Shown piece by piece: positions 62,202 to 64,000 of a DNA stretch of 64,000 nucleotides. Origin of the DNA: Micromonospora chersina (GTDB lineage Bacteria; Actinomycetota; Actinomycetes; Mycobacteriales; Micromonosporaceae); assembly GCF_900091475.1 (NCBI RefSeq), contig NZ_FMIB01000002.1, positions 2,852,001 to 2,916,000 of the forward strand, given 5' to 3'. A program made the position numbers and the translations under genes. The notes below the pieces were generated by a model. That model was not told the DNA's origin and ran no database searches. It was given only the letters and a program-made list of their open reading frames with translations. Within the stretch, counting starts at the first letter, position 1, and each line of letters starts with the position of its first letter.

Positions 62202-63209
62202 TCACTCGTACGACTCGGGCTTCGCGGTCCGGCTCATGAGGGCGTCCACGGCGAGCCGCGGGTCCATCCCCTCGTGGCAGATCCGCTCGATCTGCTCGGT
62301 GATCGGCATCTCCACACCGTGCGCCCGGGCCAGGTCACGGATGGCCAGGCAGCTCTTCACGCCCTCGGCGGTCTGCCGGGTGGCCGCCTGGGCCTGCTCC
62401 AGGGTCTCCCCCCGGCCCAGGTGCTCGCCGAAGGTGCGGTTGCGGGCCAGGGGCGACGAGCAGGAGGCGACCAGGTCGCCCATGCCGGCCAGCCCGGCGA
62501 AGGTGATCGGGTCGGCGCCCAGCGCCACGCCCAGCCGGGCGGTCTCGGCCAGGCCGCGGGTCATGAGCATGGCCCGGGTGTTGTCGCCGAAGCCCATGGC
62601 CGTGGCGATGCCGTACGACAGCGCGATCACGTTCTTCACCGCACCGCCCAGCTCGCAGCCGATCACGTCGTCGTTGGTGTACGGCCGGAAGTACGGCGTC
62701 CGGATCGACGACTGGACCAGCGCGGTCCGGCGGCTGTCGGTGCCGGCCACCACTGTCGCGGCCGGCTGCTCGGCGGCGATCTCCGGTGCCAGGTTGGGCC
62801 CGGAGACGACCACCACCCGGTCGGCCGGCACCCCGGCGGTCTCCATGATCACCTGGCTCATCCGCTTCGTGGTGCCCAGCTCGATGCCCTTCATGAGGGA
62901 GACCAGCGTGGCGTCGGCGTCCAGGTACGGGGTCCAGTCGGCGAGGTTGGCGCGCAGCGTCTGCGACGGCACGGACAGCACCACCACCTCGGCCCCGGCG
63001 ATCGCCTCCTCGGCGTCACCGGTCGCGGTGACCCGGTCGGGCAGCCGCACGTCGGGCAGGTAGTCCGGGTTGTGCCGCCCGGTCCGGATGGCCTCGGCCA
63101 CCGAGGCGCGCCGGGCCAGGATGGTCACGTCCCGGCCGGCGTCGGCGAGGATCTTGGCGAACGCGGTGCCCCACGAGCCCGCTCCCAGCACGGCGACGTG
63201 CCCGCTCAT
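62202..63209 (-). CDS. gpsA: Glycerol-3-phosphate dehydrogenase [NAD(P)+]
   Basis: GpsA makes sn-glycerol 3-phosphate for phospholipids. The 335-aa protein begins with [13 protein letters not shown] (8-20), then [11 protein letters not shown], the catalytic Lys in [12 protein letters not shown], and [14 protein letters not shown]. The ATG overlaps the plsC stop by 4 nt. With plsC upstream the pair supplies phosphatidic acid precursors. Confidence 0.97.
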   Translation of the reverse strand: MSGHVAVLGAGSWGTAFAKILADAGRDVTILARRASVAEAIRTGRHNPDYLPDVRLPDRVTATGDAEEAIAGAEVVVLSVPSQTLRANLADWTPYLDADATLVSLMKGIELGTTKRMSQVIMETAGVPADRVVVVSGPNLAPEIAAEQPAATVVAGTDSRRTALVQSSIRTPYFRPYTNDDVIGCELGGAVKNVIALSYGIATAMGFGDNTRAMLMTRGLAETARLGVALGADPITFAGLAGMGDLVASCSSPLARNRTFGEHLGRGETLEQAQAATRQTAEGVKSCLAIRDLARAHGVEMPITEQIERICHEGMDPRLAVDALMSRTAKPESYE

Positions 63210-63931
63210 TCGGTCACCTCGGGCGTACGCGTCCGGGCCGGCCGCTCCCACAGCGGTGGTGGCGTGCCGCCGCGGATCTCGGCCACGAGGTCCCGGATCC
63301 GCAGCATGATCGTGTCGGTCATCTCCTCCAGGATCGCCCGGGTCGGCGTGGCGCCCGCAAACCGGCTCAGGTCGATCGGCGGCCCGGCGACAACCGTCAC
63401 CGGCGTACGCGGGCGCAGCCCGATGCGGGCGGTCCGCGGGTCGAACATCTTCTCCGGGCCCACCATGGCGACCGGGATCACCGGGGCGCCGGTGGCCAGC
63501 GCCAGCCGGGCCGCGCCGGTCTTGCCCTTCATGGGCCACAGGTCCGGCTCCCGGGTGGTGGTCCCCTCCGGGTAGATCACCACCGCGCCGCCCTCGTTGA
63601 GCGCGGCGACCAGCTTGTCCAGCGACTTGACCGCCTCGACGCTGCCGCGCTCGACCGGGATCTGCTTGCAGCGGTGCAGGATCCACCCGATCACCGGCAC
63701 CTTGAACACGCTGGCCTTGCCGAGGAACTGCGGCCAGCGCCCCGAGTCGTAGATGAAGTGCGCGGACACCAGCGGATCCGCGTGCGAGATGTGGTTGGGC
63801 ACGATGATGATGCCGCCGTCGCGGCGCAGGTGTTCCATTCCCCGCCAGGTGCGCCGCGTCCAGACGGTCAACACCGGCTTCACCAGCACCACGGCGAACC
63901 GTGGCCAGAATCCCAGCCTCCGCGGTGCCAC
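63206..63931 (-). CDS. plsC: 1-acyl-sn-glycerol-3-phosphate acyltransferase
   Basis: PlsC acylates lysophosphatidate to phosphatidate at the membrane. The GTG at 63931 has GAGGAGG upstream, and gives 241 aa. The HX4D motif is H47-ISHA-D52, and PEGTTT follows near residue 120. A hydrophobic stretch (about 8-25) is a likely membrane contact. The longer frame to 63982 lacks conserved sequence. The gene overlaps gpsA by 4 nt. Confidence 0.94.
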   Translation of the reverse strand: MAPRRLGFWPRFAVVLVKPVLTVWTRRTWRGMEHLRRDGGIIIVPNHISHADPLVSAHFIYDSGRWPQFLGKASVFKVPVIGWILHRCKQIPVERGSVEAVKSLDKLVAALNEGGAVVIYPEGTTTREPDLWPMKGKTGAARLALATGAPVIPVAMVGPEKMFDPRTARIGLRPRTPVTVVAGPPIDLSRFAGATPTRAILEEMTDTIMLRIRDLVAEIRGGTPPPLWERPARTRTPEVTE

Positions 63932-64000
63932 CCTGCCTCCTCGTTCCGCCCCATGCGCGCGCACGCCCCGGGACGAAATCATGCCTGCTCGCCCCCGGTC

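Overview
The window is high-GC actinobacterial DNA. Codon use, gene order, GTG starts, a GlnR-type box and small interspersed palindromes point to the Micromonosporaceae, probably Micromonospora. That is inferred from gene content and order; no search was run. I support 64 protein-coding genes plus a partial 3' end at the left edge. No rRNA, tRNA, CRISPR array, insertion sequence or prophage was recognised.

The backbone is a conserved housekeeping block, mostly on the minus strand, so transcription runs right to left. From the right: plsC-gpsA; ddl (convergent with lrp-like/DUF3515); thiL; rpmB (plus strand) against fakA-recG; rsmD-coaD-sepIVA; DUF177-rpmF-plsX-rnc-mutM; smc-HAD; ftsY; amt-glnB-glnD; ffh; rpsP-khpA-rimM-trmD-rplS; lepB-lepB-NUDIX-rnhB-DUF2469. 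Many junctions overlap by 1-11 nt, which implies translational coupling. Functions covered are protein export (SRP, FtsY, two signal peptidases), ribosome and tRNA maturation, phospholipid and cell-wall precursor synthesis, chromosome condensation and nitrogen sensing.

Accessory genes sit between these blocks. At 6.3-10.4 kb are a DUF402 protein, a short archaeal/eukaryotic-type prolyl-tRNA synthetase, a TetR regulator and an amidohydrolase. At 12.1-15.7 kb is an ABC transporter fused into an operon with a NarL-type two-component system. At 22.3-28 kb are a PhoD-like phosphatase, a MarR regulator with an MDR pump and operator-like palindromes, a Usp, a DinB and a HAD protein. At 31.9-39.4 kb are a 64-aa coiled-coil protein, a CAP-domain membrane protein, a GH114 protein, a MazG-like protein, an MFS carrier and an MMPL transporter. 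At 45.3-47.8 kb are an LPXTG surface protein and a beta-lactamase-fold hydrolase. At 52-54 kb are an orphan ATP-grasp ligase and a GNAT. At 57.4-62.2 kb are an XRE/DUF397 pair, a 76-aa orphan, a ROK protein, a PrmC-related methyltransferase and a PLP enzyme.

The least expected signals are non-coding. A 54-bp repeat occurs three times, always directly behind a stop codon and in the same orientation. A 61-bp palindrome occurs twice: once as a 3'-end hairpin, and once inside the start of glnD, where it is translated. There is a GlnR-like box before amt. A structured leader with a short candidate ORF precedes the PrmC-related gene. Mutually exclusive inverted repeats lie upstream of smc. I found no clear multi-gene system that I could call wholly new; these repeats and leaders are the best candidates for follow-up.
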